Counted from the first letter of the stretch, positions 26,446 to 37,100 are shown. The stretch: DNA of 64,000 nucleotides from GCA-2706205 sp964215955 (GCA_964215955.1 CAXPDR010000014.1:194713-258712); one strand, 5' to 3'. Made by a program: numbers and translations. The notes: generated by a model not told the origin, from the sequence alone.

Positions 26446-27111
26446 TTATATATCTAAAATATCTTTTACAAGATTATCAAAGTTGATGAGCCCTTTATAT
26501 TTTTCTGGGGAAGCGACAATTTGTTGGGCCGCCCAGATTGCTCCTGAGGCGAATATTGCTCGATCCTTTGCTTCATGAGTAATTTTAATTTTTTCTACTT
26601 CACTTTCCATTTCTAAATGATGGTAGCCAACAACATCACCAGTTCTTTCAGCTGTAATTTTAGCTTCTTGGTTAAGCCATTTCTTCCAAGAGATAGCAGT
26701 ACCGCTAGGAGAGTCTAGCTTTTGTGTATGGTGAATATCATGAATGGAAAATTGAGCTTTGGGATAGAGTTCTGTTGCCTTTGCCAAAATTTCAATCATA
26801 GATTTTACTAAATTCATTCCCAAGGAAAAATTATGACCTCTTATCCAAGTAAGACTTTCCTCATTTATTTTAGAAATCCAAGTTTGTTCCCATTCAAAGC
26901 CAGTAGAGCCTGTTATGACAGGCTTTTTGCTTTCAATCAGTAAAGGGATGTATTGGATAAAAGCATCTCCTGGGAGGAAAGAGATGACTATATTACATTC
27001 CTGTAATGCCTCCATTGAGAGGGGATTTGATGTATTAAATATTATGGTGTCTGGGTGGAGGTCTGCTACTTTTTTACCTGTTTTCCCCGCACCTAATAAG
27101 GCAATTTTCAT
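26446..27111 (-). CDS. dapB: 4-hydroxy-tetrahydrodipicolinate reductase
   Basis: A 221-residue DapB of the shorter class. It has a Rossmann start (IALLGAGKTGKKVA), GSTGFE, GHNFSLGMN and the substrate loop HDIHHTQKLDSPSGTA with the catalytic His pair and Lys. It reduces the DapA product with NAD(P)H. E. coli DapB has 273 residues; the shortening is mostly in the N-terminal nucleotide domain. It begins only three bases after the lysC stop. Confidence 0.93.
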   Translation of the reverse strand: MKIALLGAGKTGKKVADLHPDTIIFNTSNPLSMEALQECNIVISFLPGDAFIQYIPLLIESKKPVITGSTGFEWEQTWISKINEESLTWIRGHNFSLGMNLVKSMIEILAKATELYPKAQFSIHDIHHTQKLDSPSGTAISWKKWLNQEAKITAERTGDVVGYHHLEMESEVEKIKITHEAKDRAIFASGAIWAAQQIVASPEKYKGLINFDNLVKDILDI

Positions 27112-27114
27112 TAA

Positions 27115-28458
27115 CTATCCTATAAATTCCTTATGAAGATTTTTAATTGCATTATCTCCATCTTTTTCTGTCACTAATAAATTAAAATTAAATTCTGAAG
27201 CACCTAAGCATAACATTCTTACGTTTACATCACCGATCGCTGAAAAAATTCTTTTAGCCAAGCCATGTTTTTCAAGCATCTGATTTCCAATTAAAGAAAT
27301 AAGTGTGTGACCAGTTTCAGTAATAACTTCACCAATATCATTTAGCTCATTTAAAAACTTATCATGTCTAAGAGTTGTTTCATCTACGGTAATCGCAATA
27401 GAAATTTCTGATGTCGTTACACAGTCGACACTTATTTCATACTTAGTAAAAACTTCAAAGATTTTTCCTATAAAACCATAAGCATTAAACATTTTTGGTG
27501 TTCTAATTGTTAATAAAGCCTGGTTCGACCTTTTGGCAATGGCCCTTATTAATGGTTTTTCTTCAACTTTATGCTTTATCCAAGTTCCTTTTTCCTCACT
27601 AGCATAACTTGAGCCAACAAAAACTGGAATGTCTTTTCGCATGGCCGGAACTAAAGTTGTAGGATGAAGAATCTTTGCACCATACTGGGCCATTTCACTT
27701 GCTTCATCATAACTGATTTCATGGATTGGTTTGGCATCAGGGCAAATCCTAGGATCTGTTGTTGCTATACCCGCTACATCTGTCCAAATTTCTAGGACAT
27801 CTGCTTTAACACCTTCTGCAAATAAGGCCGCAGAGTAGTCTGAACCACCTCTCCCTAAGGTTGTGGTGGACTCATTTTCATCGGATCCAATATAGCCCTG
27901 ACCGACATAAGCTATATCATCTGTAAATTTGAAATAATTATCACATTGATTTTTGATTTTTTCTAGGTTTGGTTTAGCCTTTCCATGGTTTGAGTCTGTT
28001 TTTAAAATATTTCTACTATCAAAAAGGACTATCGTTCTCTCTTCCCAGGTCATTCGTAAAGCTTCTGCATAAAGAATTGAGGAGATTCTTTCTCCAAAAG
28101 AAACCACCCTATCTTTAGCTTTTTCAGAGCATTCTTCAATAAGAAAAATACCTCTAATAAGTGTTTCTAAATTGTTAACTAGTTCTCTGATTCTTTCTCC
28201 GGCCATCTGATCATTGGTTAAATTTTGAAGAATATCAAAGTGATGTTCTCTTATTGTAAAAAGGATTTTCTCACAGGCATTCCAATTACCGTTAATGGCT
28301 TTGTCTATCAAGTCGTGAAGTTTATCAGTAGTCCCATAAGTGGCAGAAACTAGAGTGATATTTGATTTCTGGGATTTTGAAATTTCTGCAGACCGCAACA
28401 TTGCAGCATGGTCTTTCATAGAACTTCCACCAAATTTTGATACGACAACCTTAGACAT
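27115..28458 (-). CDS. lysC: Aspartokinase, lysine-regulated type
   Basis: This 447-residue aspartate kinase phosphorylates aspartate, the first step to lysine. VVSKFGGSSMKD binds ATP, TLGRGGSDYSAAL and WTDVAGIATTDPRICPDAK follow, and the C-terminal 150 residues carry two ACT-like regions (SVDCVTTSEISIAITVD and LISLIGNQML). The monofunctional E. coli LysC length (449) fits. It is the first gene of the operon and is preceded by a lysine riboswitch, so control is both transcriptional and probably allosteric. Confidence 0.95.
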   Translation of the reverse strand: MSKVVVSKFGGSSMKDHAAMLRSAEISKSQKSNITLVSATYGTTDKLHDLIDKAINGNWNACEKILFTIREHHFDILQNLTNDQMAGERIRELVNNLETLIRGIFLIEECSEKAKDRVVSFGERISSILYAEALRMTWEERTIVLFDSRNILKTDSNHGKAKPNLEKIKNQCDNYFKFTDDIAYVGQGYIGSDENESTTTLGRGGSDYSAALFAEGVKADVLEIWTDVAGIATTDPRICPDAKPIHEISYDEASEMAQYGAKILHPTTLVPAMRKDIPVFVGSSYASEEKGTWIKHKVEEKPLIRAIAKRSNQALLTIRTPKMFNAYGFIGKIFEVFTKYEISVDCVTTSEISIAITVDETTLRHDKFLNELNDIGEVITETGHTLISLIGNQMLEKHGLAKRIFSAIGDVNVRMLCLGASEFNFNLLVTEKDGDNAIKNLHKEFIG

Positions 28459-28507
28459 CTTAATAACTCCAATTTTTTAGATGTTAATATTAAAGGCCAA
28501 ATAGAGG

Positions 28508-28543
28508 AAAAAGAAAAGTTAGAATATATTTTATATGACTAAC
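28508..28543 (-). terminator. Intrinsic terminator, expression platform of the lysine riboswitch
   Basis: On the minus strand, GTTAG (28543-28539) pairs with CTAAC (28522-28518). An inner ATATA/TATAT pair extends the stem, and a TTTTCTTTTT tract follows at 28517-28508. Its 5' arm touches the end of the riboswitch closing helix, so termination could respond to lysine. Confidence 0.65.
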
Positions 28544-28713
28544 CTTAAAGCTCTCCATACGTTTTGTATGACAGTGTGTTAGATTTAACCGATCACACCA
28601 GTATAGTACTTGTCTTTGATTGTACTTTACTTCGGCGAATTAACCCTAGACCAATTTCATCGATTCAAGACATCTCAATTGGCTTAATGTTAACCGCTCC
28701 TCTTTAGGCTTTA
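28543..28713 (-). promoter_or_regulatory. Lysine riboswitch (L box)
   Basis: Reading the minus strand, the leader carries the hallmark blocks of the lysine aptamer in order: AAAGAGGAGCGG (the AGAGGnGC core), CGCCGAAG, a CTGGTGTG...CACACTGTCA arm, and CATACAAAACGTATGGAGAG closing the last hairpin. CCTAAAG (28708-28702) can pair with CTTTAAGG (28550-28543) to close P1, with one bulge. It starts at the expected transcription start of the promoter next to it and precedes lysC, whose pathway it is known to control in other bacteria. Ligand binding normally reduces expression. Confidence 0.88.
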
Positions 28714-28715
28714 CA

Positions 28716-28744
28716 ATCATAAAATAGCAAACAGGATAATTCAA
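28716..28744 (-). promoter_or_regulatory. Sigma-70-type promoter of the lysine operon
   Basis: On the minus strand TTGAAT (28744-28739) and TATGAT (28721-28716) are separated by 17 bases. The predicted start lies a few bases before the riboswitch aptamer. Confidence 0.65.
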
Positions 28745-28802
28745 GTTTACAGAAGAAATTTTTCCCTACAGAATATTAAATCATGATTAAAAGGAGTTCT
28801 TG

Positions 28803-29912
28803 ATGAAAAAAGTTGGAATTATTGGTTGGAGAGGAATGGTAGGTTCTGTGTTAATGGAACGAATGAAACAAGAAAATGATTTTGATAAAATAAAGTCTTT
28901 TTTATTTTCTACCTCTCAAAAAGGTGACCAAGCTCCAATTTATCCTAATTGTCATGATAGAATTTTAGACTCAAATTCTTTGGACGAACTTAAAGAAATG
29001 GAAATTATTATTACCTGTCAAGGTGGGGAATATACAAACGAAATCCATCCACAATTAAGAGACGCTGGTTGGAATGGGATATGGATTGATGCAGCCTCAG
29101 CCTTGAGGATGAAAGATAATTCTGTAATTGTCTTAGACCCAGTAAATAAAACTCAAATTGAAAATGGATTAAATTCTGGTGTTAAAGATTTTATAGGGGG
29201 AAATTGCACAGTCTCTCTTATGTTGATGGGACTTGGAGGATTGTTTAGAGAAGGTTTAGTTGAGTGGATGTCGAGCATGACTTACCAAGCTGCAAGTGGA
29301 GCTGGTGCAAGGAATATGATCGAACTTCTTGAGCAAATGAAATTTTTTGGTGATAAATATCTTAACCAAAGACAAAATAATCCAGGAACGACAGCATTAG
29401 AGTATGAAAAAATCATGAGTGATAACTTTCATAATGATAAGTTCCCTAAGGAACAATTTGGTCACCCTTTGGCTTTATCTTTATTGCCTTGGATTGATGT
29501 AAAAATGGATAATGGTCAATCAAAAGAGGAATGGAAAGCCCAAGTAGAAGCTAATAAAATTTTAGGTACAAAAGATATTATTCCTATCGATGGTACTTGC
29601 GTGAGAGTTGCTTCTCTGAGATGTCATTCTCAGGCATTTACTATAAAATTAAAAAAGTCTGTGGACTTAAAAACCGTTGAAGAGATTATAAAATCTTCAA
29701 ATGAGTGGGTTAACTTTGTTGAAAATGAAAAAGAAACAACATTAAGTGATCTTACTCCTGCAAAAGTAAGTGGAACTTTGAGCATTCCTGTAGGTCGAGT
29801 TAGAAAAATGACAATCGGGGATGATTATTTAAATGCTTATTCAATAGGGGATCAATTACTTTGGGGAGCTGCAGAACCATTAAGAAGGACTTTACTCCTC
29901 GCCATTGGGTAA
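28803..29912 (+). CDS. asd: Aspartate-semialdehyde dehydrogenase
   Basis: A 369-residue enzyme of the gamma-proteobacterial Asd type. It begins KKVGIIGWRGMVGSVL, has the catalytic Cys in GGNCTVSLMLMGLGGLF and ends GAAEPLRR. It reduces aspartyl phosphate to aspartate semialdehyde, the DapA substrate. The start is the ATG at 28803 behind AAGGAG; a TTG just upstream is unlikely. It is divergent from lysC, so it is not under the lysine riboswitch. Its 3' end overlaps the convergent kinase gene by 21 bases. Confidence 0.95.
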   Translation: MKKVGIIGWRGMVGSVLMERMKQENDFDKIKSFLFSTSQKGDQAPIYPNCHDRILDSNSLDELKEMEIIITCQGGEYTNEIHPQLRDAGWNGIWIDAASALRMKDNSVIVLDPVNKTQIENGLNSGVKDFIGGNCTVSLMLMGLGGLFREGLVEWMSSMTYQAASGAGARNMIELLEQMKFFGDKYLNQRQNNPGTTALEYEKIMSDNFHNDKFPKEQFGHPLALSLLPWIDVKMDNGQSKEEWKAQVEANKILGTKDIIPIDGTCVRVASLRCHSQAFTIKLKKSVDLKTVEEIIKSSNEWVNFVENEKETTLSDLTPAKVSGTLSIPVGRVRKMTIGDDYLNAYSIGDQLLWGAAEPLRRTLLLAIG

Positions 29913-31475
29913 GTTTAACAAAAATATAGTTTTTCCGGGAGCACTCTGAACGGATAAAGACCCATTATGTTGTTTCGCAATTTTTTGACTCATCGATAGT
30001 CCTAAGCCTGTTCCACTTCCTACTTCTTTTGTTGTAAAAAATGGATCCATTATTTTAACTAATAACTCCTGTGGAATTCCAGGACCATTATCCATAACCG
30101 ATATACTAGTAAAACTAGGTGAGGAATCAACGACAATTTGAATCTGTTTGGTTGGTTGTTTTACCTCCATTAGGGCATCAAATGCGTTATTTAGAAGGTT
30201 AATGATTATTCTTGATATCTCAACTCTTCTGCACAAGACAGCACTTCCAGAAGCATTATTTGTATAAATAATCTCAATCCCATTTCTTTTGAATTTTTGT
30301 TCTGATAAATAAATTGCATCCTTTATTAGGTCATCTGTAAAAACTTTTTTAAAGGGTGCATTTTCGTCATTTCGAGAAAGATTTTTTAGACTCTGAATTA
30401 TATTGGTTATTCGGATGATAACATTGTTGATATTTTCACTGGATTTTAAAACTTCCTCAGATGTTAGTTTTTCTTTATTGGCCAATCTTTTCAGTTTTAT
30501 AGCATGGCCTTGAATAATTGTTAGTGGGTTGTTGATCTCATGAGCAATACTTCCTGCCATTTCGCCTAGGCTTGAAAGTCTTGAGGTTTCAAGAGTATTT
30601 GCTTTTTGAATATTTAACTTTTTGGAAATATTATAATAAGTATATGCAAATAATATAAATAAACTTACCAGAATGATATTAATCTTACTCATCAATTTTA
30701 ATAAATTTTCTTCTAAATCATCATAGTTTGGATAAACTTTAAAGTAGGGAGAACCATTTAGGTTTTGAAGGTGTGCTGAACTAATCTTTCTAAAAATTTC
30801 GTTTTTGTTCTTTTGTTTTTTTCTAGTAACTATAGTGTTATTCATTTTAGCTAGATCTAGTTTTAATCCAGTGATATCCCTAAATCTTTGAACAATTGGA
30901 TTTAGGTTTGTTATGATGGCAAAGTAGTTTGTAGCGTTAAACATATCATCCATAATTGGATAAATTGAAATCTGTCTGACGTTTAAATCTGCTGTTATAA
31001 TGAAATCACTAGTAGTTATTTCATTATTTTTTACATGTTTTAAAATTTTTATAAAATTTTCATTTTTTACATTAAAAACTTTTTGGGTCTCATAGGTGTT
31101 GTATTGGTTTAACAGGTTGAGTTCTTTATCATATGTGATAAAAAACTCACTTCCAAATTGGTTTTTAGTCGCGTTGGAGAGCCCAATTAATCGTCCCTCC
31201 CATTTTTCTTTTTGAAATAAATCTTTCTGTAGAAGTTTATACGTATTACCATCAAGCCAGGTTTCTGTAAGATTATTTAACTCATTCGTATTTAATGAAA
31301 TAATTTTATCTAATAATCTAGTTTGCTCTTTAATCGATTGATTTTCAAAATGGATTGAAATTTCATTTTTAATGAAGTTGGTAATGATAAAAGTTAGAAG
31401 AAGGCTTATAAAAATCAATCCTGATGCTTTTATCAGAAAGTCTTCTTTTTTGAAATTAACAATATTTTTGCTCAT
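29892..31475 (-). CDS. Membrane sensor histidine kinase (orphan)
   Basis: This 527-residue kinase has a first transmembrane segment at about residues 16-37, a roughly 220-residue periplasmic sensor part, and a second segment at about 262-280. The H box GSIAHEINNPLTIIQGH follows (His near 310), then the N box INLLNNAFDAL, DNGPGIPQE, and GSGTGLGLSMSQKIA. It autophosphorylates and would pass phosphate to a response regulator, but none is adjacent. The sensor domain resembles double-Cache or CHASE-type domains only in length. The signal is unknown. Confidence 0.88.
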   Translation of the reverse strand: MSKNIVNFKKEDFLIKASGLIFISLLLTFIITNFIKNEISIHFENQSIKEQTRLLDKIISLNTNELNNLTETWLDGNTYKLLQKDLFQKEKWEGRLIGLSNATKNQFGSEFFITYDKELNLLNQYNTYETQKVFNVKNENFIKILKHVKNNEITTSDFIITADLNVRQISIYPIMDDMFNATNYFAIITNLNPIVQRFRDITGLKLDLAKMNNTIVTRKKQKNKNEIFRKISSAHLQNLNGSPYFKVYPNYDDLEENLLKLMSKINIILVSLFILFAYTYYNISKKLNIQKANTLETSRLSSLGEMAGSIAHEINNPLTIIQGHAIKLKRLANKEKLTSEEVLKSSENINNVIIRITNIIQSLKNLSRNDENAPFKKVFTDDLIKDAIYLSEQKFKRNGIEIIYTNNASGSAVLCRRVEISRIIINLLNNAFDALMEVKQPTKQIQIVVDSSPSFTSISVMDNGPGIPQELLVKIMDPFFTTKEVGSGTGLGLSMSQKIAKQHNGSLSVQSAPGKTIFLLNLPNGEE

Positions 31476-31695
31476 ATGGTCTCTACTTTCACTATTGCTA
31501 ATCGGAATAGAGGATGAAAATTTTGAGGGTTTATTAACAAATTTTTTAAAATTTCCCTCCTAAGTTATTGATATCTCATTGTTTGTGAAAGCTTTAGATA
31601 ATTTCAAAGAAGCCAACTCTAAAGATTTTACGCTATGCGTTGCTTGTTTGCTAATCATCTGGTAGAAACCCGAAAAACTTATCCAAGGCCATAAA

Positions 31696-32796
31696 ATGAA
31701 ATTTACATTTAATACACTTGTGCTTATGCAATTAGGAATTTTTGCAACTAGCGCTTTTGCAAATGATCAAATTAATGAAAAAAGAGTTTCTGATGCAATT
31801 AGTAGTTTCAGTAAAGGAAATGCAACCGCTTTTTGTAAATTCCCTGGGCTAAAACCAATGGGAACAAGAGATGAAGATCGTTTTTTTATCACAAGATATG
31901 AGCTTAATGATTTTATTTTTGATGTTAAGTATCCATACAAAGGCAATCGCAACAAACCAATGCTAGTTGGTGTAAATAAAGAAATTAGTATTCCTGCTAG
32001 AAAGTCAGGTCGAGCTTTTTTCTTTAATTTTCAAAATAGTTCACCTTCTGAGAAAAGAATTATAGAAAAATACGGTATAGGAAATAGTCAAACTGGTTAT
32101 AATCATATTTATTGTTCACCTCTCTATGGTGAAAAACTTATTTCCCTTGATACGGATACTGTCCATATAAACATGCACCCGCACACAAGTTATGATCGTA
32201 ATGGAGTAACAAAAGAATCAGCGCAAAGACTTGTTGATGATTCAAGTTATGAAAGTGTCGTATTACTTGAAACCCCTAGGATGAAAAAATGGGGTGTTAA
32301 CGTTTATGAAATAAAAACAAAGATAAATGAAGAAACTAAACTTTATACAGCTCCAGGTGGGAATGGAAACTTCCAGATTAGACAGGATGATTTAAATGTT
32401 ACCTACACTGGTGGTTATGTGAATTTCTGTATTGCAAGTAATTCGAAGTCATTATTAGCAGACTTCTTACAACAATCTAGAGGTGGGAAATTAACTATTA
32501 CTTTTGATGCTCAAGGTTTAATGGGCCAGCAACGTCCATGGGGCGATTATGATGAAATTAGCCTTAAGTATATATCTTACTTGAAGGATTTGTTCGATAA
32601 TTCTCCTAAAGAAGGTGAAAAATTTAAAAATGGACAAATCAAATTTTACAAAAAAAGATTCGCAAGAAACGAGATTAAACCACTTTTTAGTACCGTTAAA
32701 TTTAGCTTTGTTTCAAATGGTGTCAACCATACAGAAATATTGAAAGGTACAGGGGATAAGAACTTCGAGTTCGAAATAAAATATATCAATGAATAG
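31696..32796 (+). CDS. Exported protein of unknown function
   Basis: A 366-residue protein with a signal peptide ending TSAFA. I do not recognise the family. It has three cysteines (FCKF, IYCS and NFCIAS), a His-rich NMHPHTSYD stretch near residue 160, and a beta-rich C-terminal half. An AAGG site precedes the ATG. It stands 67 bases upstream of a barrel-type gene on the same strand and may be co-transcribed with it. Confidence 0.65.
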   Translation: MKFTFNTLVLMQLGIFATSAFANDQINEKRVSDAISSFSKGNATAFCKFPGLKPMGTRDEDRFFITRYELNDFIFDVKYPYKGNRNKPMLVGVNKEISIPARKSGRAFFFNFQNSSPSEKRIIEKYGIGNSQTGYNHIYCSPLYGEKLISLDTDTVHINMHPHTSYDRNGVTKESAQRLVDDSSYESVVLLETPRMKKWGVNVYEIKTKINEETKLYTAPGGNGNFQIRQDDLNVTYTGGYVNFCIASNSKSLLADFLQQSRGGKLTITFDAQGLMGQQRPWGDYDEISLKYISYLKDLFDNSPKEGEKFKNGQIKFYKKRFARNEIKPLFSTVKFSFVSNGVNHTEILKGTGDKNFEFEIKYINE

Positions 32797-32862
32797 TTGA
32801 TATAGTAACTAGGGAAAAAACTTTAGCTATAATCATCAGATATTTTTAGTATAATATTTTGT

Positions 32863-33924
32863 ATGAATAAGTTATTGTTTTTTCCGTTGTTATTTTCCAT
32901 TTCTCTAAATGTATACTCCAAAACATTTTCTATTGATAAAATTAACGTTAGGTCTGGTATAAATATTGATGTCGTTGATGCTAAAGATTTAAAGGCCAGG
33001 GTATTCGGTTACGAGATAGGTATTCTTTTAGAAGACGAAGTTGCAAATGATCTTAAATTATTTTTTGATGCTAGTGCTATTTTAGAAAAAGGTAGCAATG
33101 AAGTTGTTGCAGGAGTTTCTGAGTTTGAACCTACCGAAGACTTAACTTTAAATGCTGGAGGAATTAGTTATGCTCCTATTAAACTTTTAGAGTTTAGGGC
33201 CGGAGCTTTAAACCAAGGAGATTATTATTCACCCCTTCTAATTGGAGCCAATGCATTTACTGCTGTGGAAGAGAAACTTATTTTAGGCCCAGTCTATTTT
33301 AAGGCCATGCAATCCATTCCAAATAATAGTAGATTATCGCAAAAAATTGGAGAAACTTTAGATTCTGGAACTCCTTATTTTGGTATGGAAACCTTGGGGT
33401 TAAAACTTGGAAAAAAAGACTTTTTCAAATTAGAAGTTTCTCATTTTCAATACAAAGATTTATCTAATAATATCGCAGAGCAATCCAATATTTTAGGTAA
33501 TTCAATTGAAGGTAGTGGTGATAACTCTGAGTTTCTTTATGACTTTGATGGACTTAATTTAATGTTAGATAGCAGAGTTTTATTTTCCGGTTTTCAACTT
33601 GGGCTCTATGGTCAGTATCTATACAATGATAAGGCTCCAGATGGTAGAAATAAGGGATATCTTGGCCAATTAAGATTTGGGACCTTATCTCACATTTTAA
33701 TTATTGAAGGCTTTAAAAATGAAAGCGATACTGCCCCTGCTTTTTATAACTCTAAATATTATGGACATAATAATTTTGAGGGGGCTGCAATTGGTTATCA
33801 AATGATTGGCAAGACGTTACGTTTTCATCTTAAATATTATGACTTAAAATTAATAGAACAAAGTGCTCTTCAAGAAGATTCTTCTATTTTTAATCTCAAA
33901 TTTAGCAAACATTATAGATTTTAA
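32863..33924 (+). CDS. Putative outer-membrane beta-barrel protein
   Basis: A 353-residue protein with a signal peptide ending NVYS, then amphipathic strands to the terminal FSKHYRF, as expected of an outer-membrane barrel. Barrel-like stretches include GYEIGILLEDE, LEFRAGALNQGDYYSPLL and FQLGLYGQYLYND. No named family is evident. It follows another exported protein and is followed by a long palindrome that may end transcription. Confidence 0.6.
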   Translation: MNKLLFFPLLFSISLNVYSKTFSIDKINVRSGINIDVVDAKDLKARVFGYEIGILLEDEVANDLKLFFDASAILEKGSNEVVAGVSEFEPTEDLTLNAGGISYAPIKLLEFRAGALNQGDYYSPLLIGANAFTAVEEKLILGPVYFKAMQSIPNNSRLSQKIGETLDSGTPYFGMETLGLKLGKKDFFKLEVSHFQYKDLSNNIAEQSNILGNSIEGSGDNSEFLYDFDGLNLMLDSRVLFSGFQLGLYGQYLYNDKAPDGRNKGYLGQLRFGTLSHILIIEGFKNESDTAPAFYNSKYYGHNNFEGAAIGYQMIGKTLRFHLKYYDLKLIEQSALQEDSSIFNLKFSKHYRF

Positions 33925-33930
33925 TATTGT

Positions 33931-33962
33931 GTAAAAAACTTTTACATGTAAAAGATTTTTAC
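33931..33962. repeat. 32-base near-perfect palindrome
   Basis: The sequence is its own reverse complement except for one mismatched pair. The core CTTTTACATGTAAAAG (33939-33954) is perfect and is flanked by GTAAAAA and TTTTTAC arms. It starts seven bases after the barrel stop. It could be a bidirectional terminator or a binding site for a dimeric regulator. Confidence 0.6.
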
Positions 33963-33993
33963 AAAGTAAGGATATTTTGTTTATTAACTTAAT

Positions 33994-34053
33994 TTAACTT
34001 ATCTACCTAATTTAAATAGGTTGTAGGATTTTAAATTTTGTAGATAAGGTTAA
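33994..34053 (+). promoter_or_regulatory. Long inverted repeat upstream of the giant lipoprotein gene
   Basis: TTAACTTATCTAC (33994-34006) pairs with GTAGATAAGGTTAA (34040-34053), leaving one bulged G. The enclosed bases include a second small repeat, CCTA...TAGG (34006-34020). As RNA this would be a two-level hairpin 60 bases before the ATG; as DNA it could be an operator. Confidence 0.4.
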
Positions 34054-34114
34054 GACTTTGGTCCGAAACTTGCTCTATTACTACTGAGTTTAATATTTAG
34101 AGTGTGAGAGTTTT

Positions 34115-37100
34115 ATGACGAATGGGTTGTTAAGTATCCTCCTTATTGGAGCACTTTTTAATTTTGTATCTTGTTCTAGCGAGGTTGAAGATAAAAGTGA
34201 AAGCAAAAATTCATCTACCTTTTCATTAAGTAAAGTTGAAAAGGTCAGCGCAAGATCTGTTGGGCAAGATAAGAATTGGCCTGAATTAAAAGACTTGAAT
34301 GTAACAGATTTAAAGGTTTGTTTGATAGACAATGTATATAAAGAATCTTTAGATGGTGTCACATTTGAAATCAATACAGATAATGTTAAAAAAACGGTTG
34401 TTTCTGATGTGAAAGGTTGTGTCACTTGGCAAGAAACCATTGAATTTGATTATACGGCCGATGAAACCTTTTACCTAATAAATGGAACGATTGAAGGTTC
34501 GGGTAATTTTAAAGGTATTCAAGACTTAAGAATGGCCATTAATCCATGGAGCTTTGAAGTCGTAGACCTTGAAAAAGGCGGAAGTGTTGGAAAACTTCAA
34601 TCTAGTAAAAATAAGGTATACGCTAAATCTTTGCATAATCAAATTGATTTAAAAGAAGTTGCTGTCGAAATTGAAGATATTATTTTTGAACCTGACTATG
34701 CCACAATATTAAGGCTTGATGTGAAATATCGTCCTTATATATTAAGAAGGAAAATTGATGGTTCCAAAACAGAACCTGAATATTTAACAAATGGACAATT
34801 TGATATCGATTACCTTTTAATAGAAAAACAAAATGGTTCCAGGGAAAAGACAATATTGGCTGAAATTAATTCTTCTGAGGTCGTTGATCAAAATGGTTTC
34901 ATCCAAAATAATTTAGACTTTGAAGTTAAAAATAAAGTAGAGCAAAATTCTATCATTGAATTGGCCATAAGAATAAAGCCTAAAAATATTAAAACCTCTT
35001 TAGGACAGGTTTTTTCTAGTATTATATTAGATTCAATTGGCGGGAAGAAGGTTTATAGTGCAGATAAAACAAGTTATTCTTATAATCAAATTCAAAAACT
35101 TTCTGAAAAGTCTAGAAAATCCTATATCGAAGGTGAGCATGGATTTGTTATAGATGATATTGATGGTGCTTATTTGATTGAAGACGGTGTGGCAAATGGG
35201 TCATTTCTAAATACTATTCGAGAGAGAAAAGCTACAGTAAAATTGAAAATCCTAGATTCGCTATTTTATAAAGGAGTGAATTCAAGTTTTTCAGTTAAGA
35301 TTATAGACACAACTGATAAAACATTAATAGCTCCTTTTAGAAAGGAAACTCTAAAGGAAAAGAATTCTGGTGTTATTGAACATACGGTAAATTTTGGTTT
35401 TGATGATTCTTTTGAATTTGACTACAGAAAATATATTGTACGGGTAGAAGGCTTAGAACCTCCTTTTGAAGGTGTCGTTAAAGAAAGAGTGGTTTTCATT
35501 AATCCTAGAGTTAAAGGTGATGGTTTCTTAATTGATAAGGAAGACCTTCAAGATGGAAAAAGACCTACAATAGGTCAAGAGAACAAAGCTAAAATTTATA
35601 TCCATAGTTATGAATTAAAGAAGAATAAAGATCAATCGGATGAAACTAAATATTTTGTAAATAAAGATTTAGATTTAATGGGGGAAAGAGAACTTAAGTT
35701 AGTGGTACATCCTAAATTAAGAGTTTTACATAACTATAGTGATGATAACAGTGATATGGATTTACCAAATGGCCAGTATAAGGTTAAGTTGATGGTTATG
35801 ACCCCTAAAAACCGACTTCTTCAATCATATGATGAGGATATTGATTTAAATGATTTTTATATGATTACTGGTGCTGAAGATGAAGTGAGCCTTGAGAATG
35901 GAAGACTGACAGCAAATCTAAGTCTTCCTCATCTATTTGTTGAAAAACATTTTCTTTCTTATATGAATATAGGAGTTTTAACAATTGAACCTGTGAATCC
36001 TGACTCAAAAATTTTGGGAGCACATCATGTTGGTGAAGTTGAAGTCCTTAGAACAAAGCAAGAAGTCGTTAGTTTGTATGATTCTTCGTTGAAAAATGCG
36101 AACCAGATAAAAGTGATTAATTCTAATAGAGAAATCGCGAAGATTTATAGTGAACATATAAAATATCTAAAATATAAACTTAAGTCTGATGATGAAATTA
36201 GGGATCCCTTTGAAAGGTATAAAGAAGAAGTTGAAGAAGATTACATCGCTGAAGATGTAATGGTGATAAATAATCAAACTTACAGTGTAGATGTAGTAAA
36301 ATCTGAAATCTTTATCGCAGATACTGAGGAAAAGTTTTTGAATCAGTATCCACAATTAGAATTAGACAATTCTGATTTGAATGATCTATTTTCACATAGA
36401 GATTTCTCTGGAGTCTATGGAACTGAGCTTTGTAAATTATTTTATGATCCCAGTATTGAGACTGTAGTCTGGTATCAAACAAATGGTCCAGGTGCCATGC
36501 CTCAAAGGATTGTCCACAAAGGTTTAGACTATTCTCGTTGTAAAAATGATCCAGAAAGCCATTTGAAATTAACAAATTTAAAATTTGTTAAGAAAATTAT
36601 TACACAACCAGGAGAGTTACAAAAACATGTTGATCAACCAACCGTTAATGCTCAAAGTATGAACTTAGATCGTAATGATGCCTATTTTAGTAGTCGTGGT
36701 AATATGTTTTCTGAAATACAAGGTGAACGGACTTCTAAAAGAGCAGGGTTTGGGAATCATACATCCCTTGATTACTCAACAGCGATTTTAAAAGGACCGA
36801 TGAAGTTCTTCACTGCACTTGGTCCAGATATTGGAGTAAGTATTGATTATTACAAAATGTCCCAAAATGCTAATATTGAATCTGATCAAAGAAGAATTAT
36901 AAATCAAAATGGTGTTAGATTTCTTGTATCTAAATATGAAATTGGTTTTGAGGCAGAAATAAGAAACTGCTACTTAATTAGTCCTAGGTATGTAAAGGCT
37001 CATTTACCAAAAATGCAAGTGAGTGCAGGGGATGGAATTTTAGGAGTCTTAGACTGGTTCAGAGATATTGATAGAAGAAGAGTGGTTAGCTCAAATAAAA

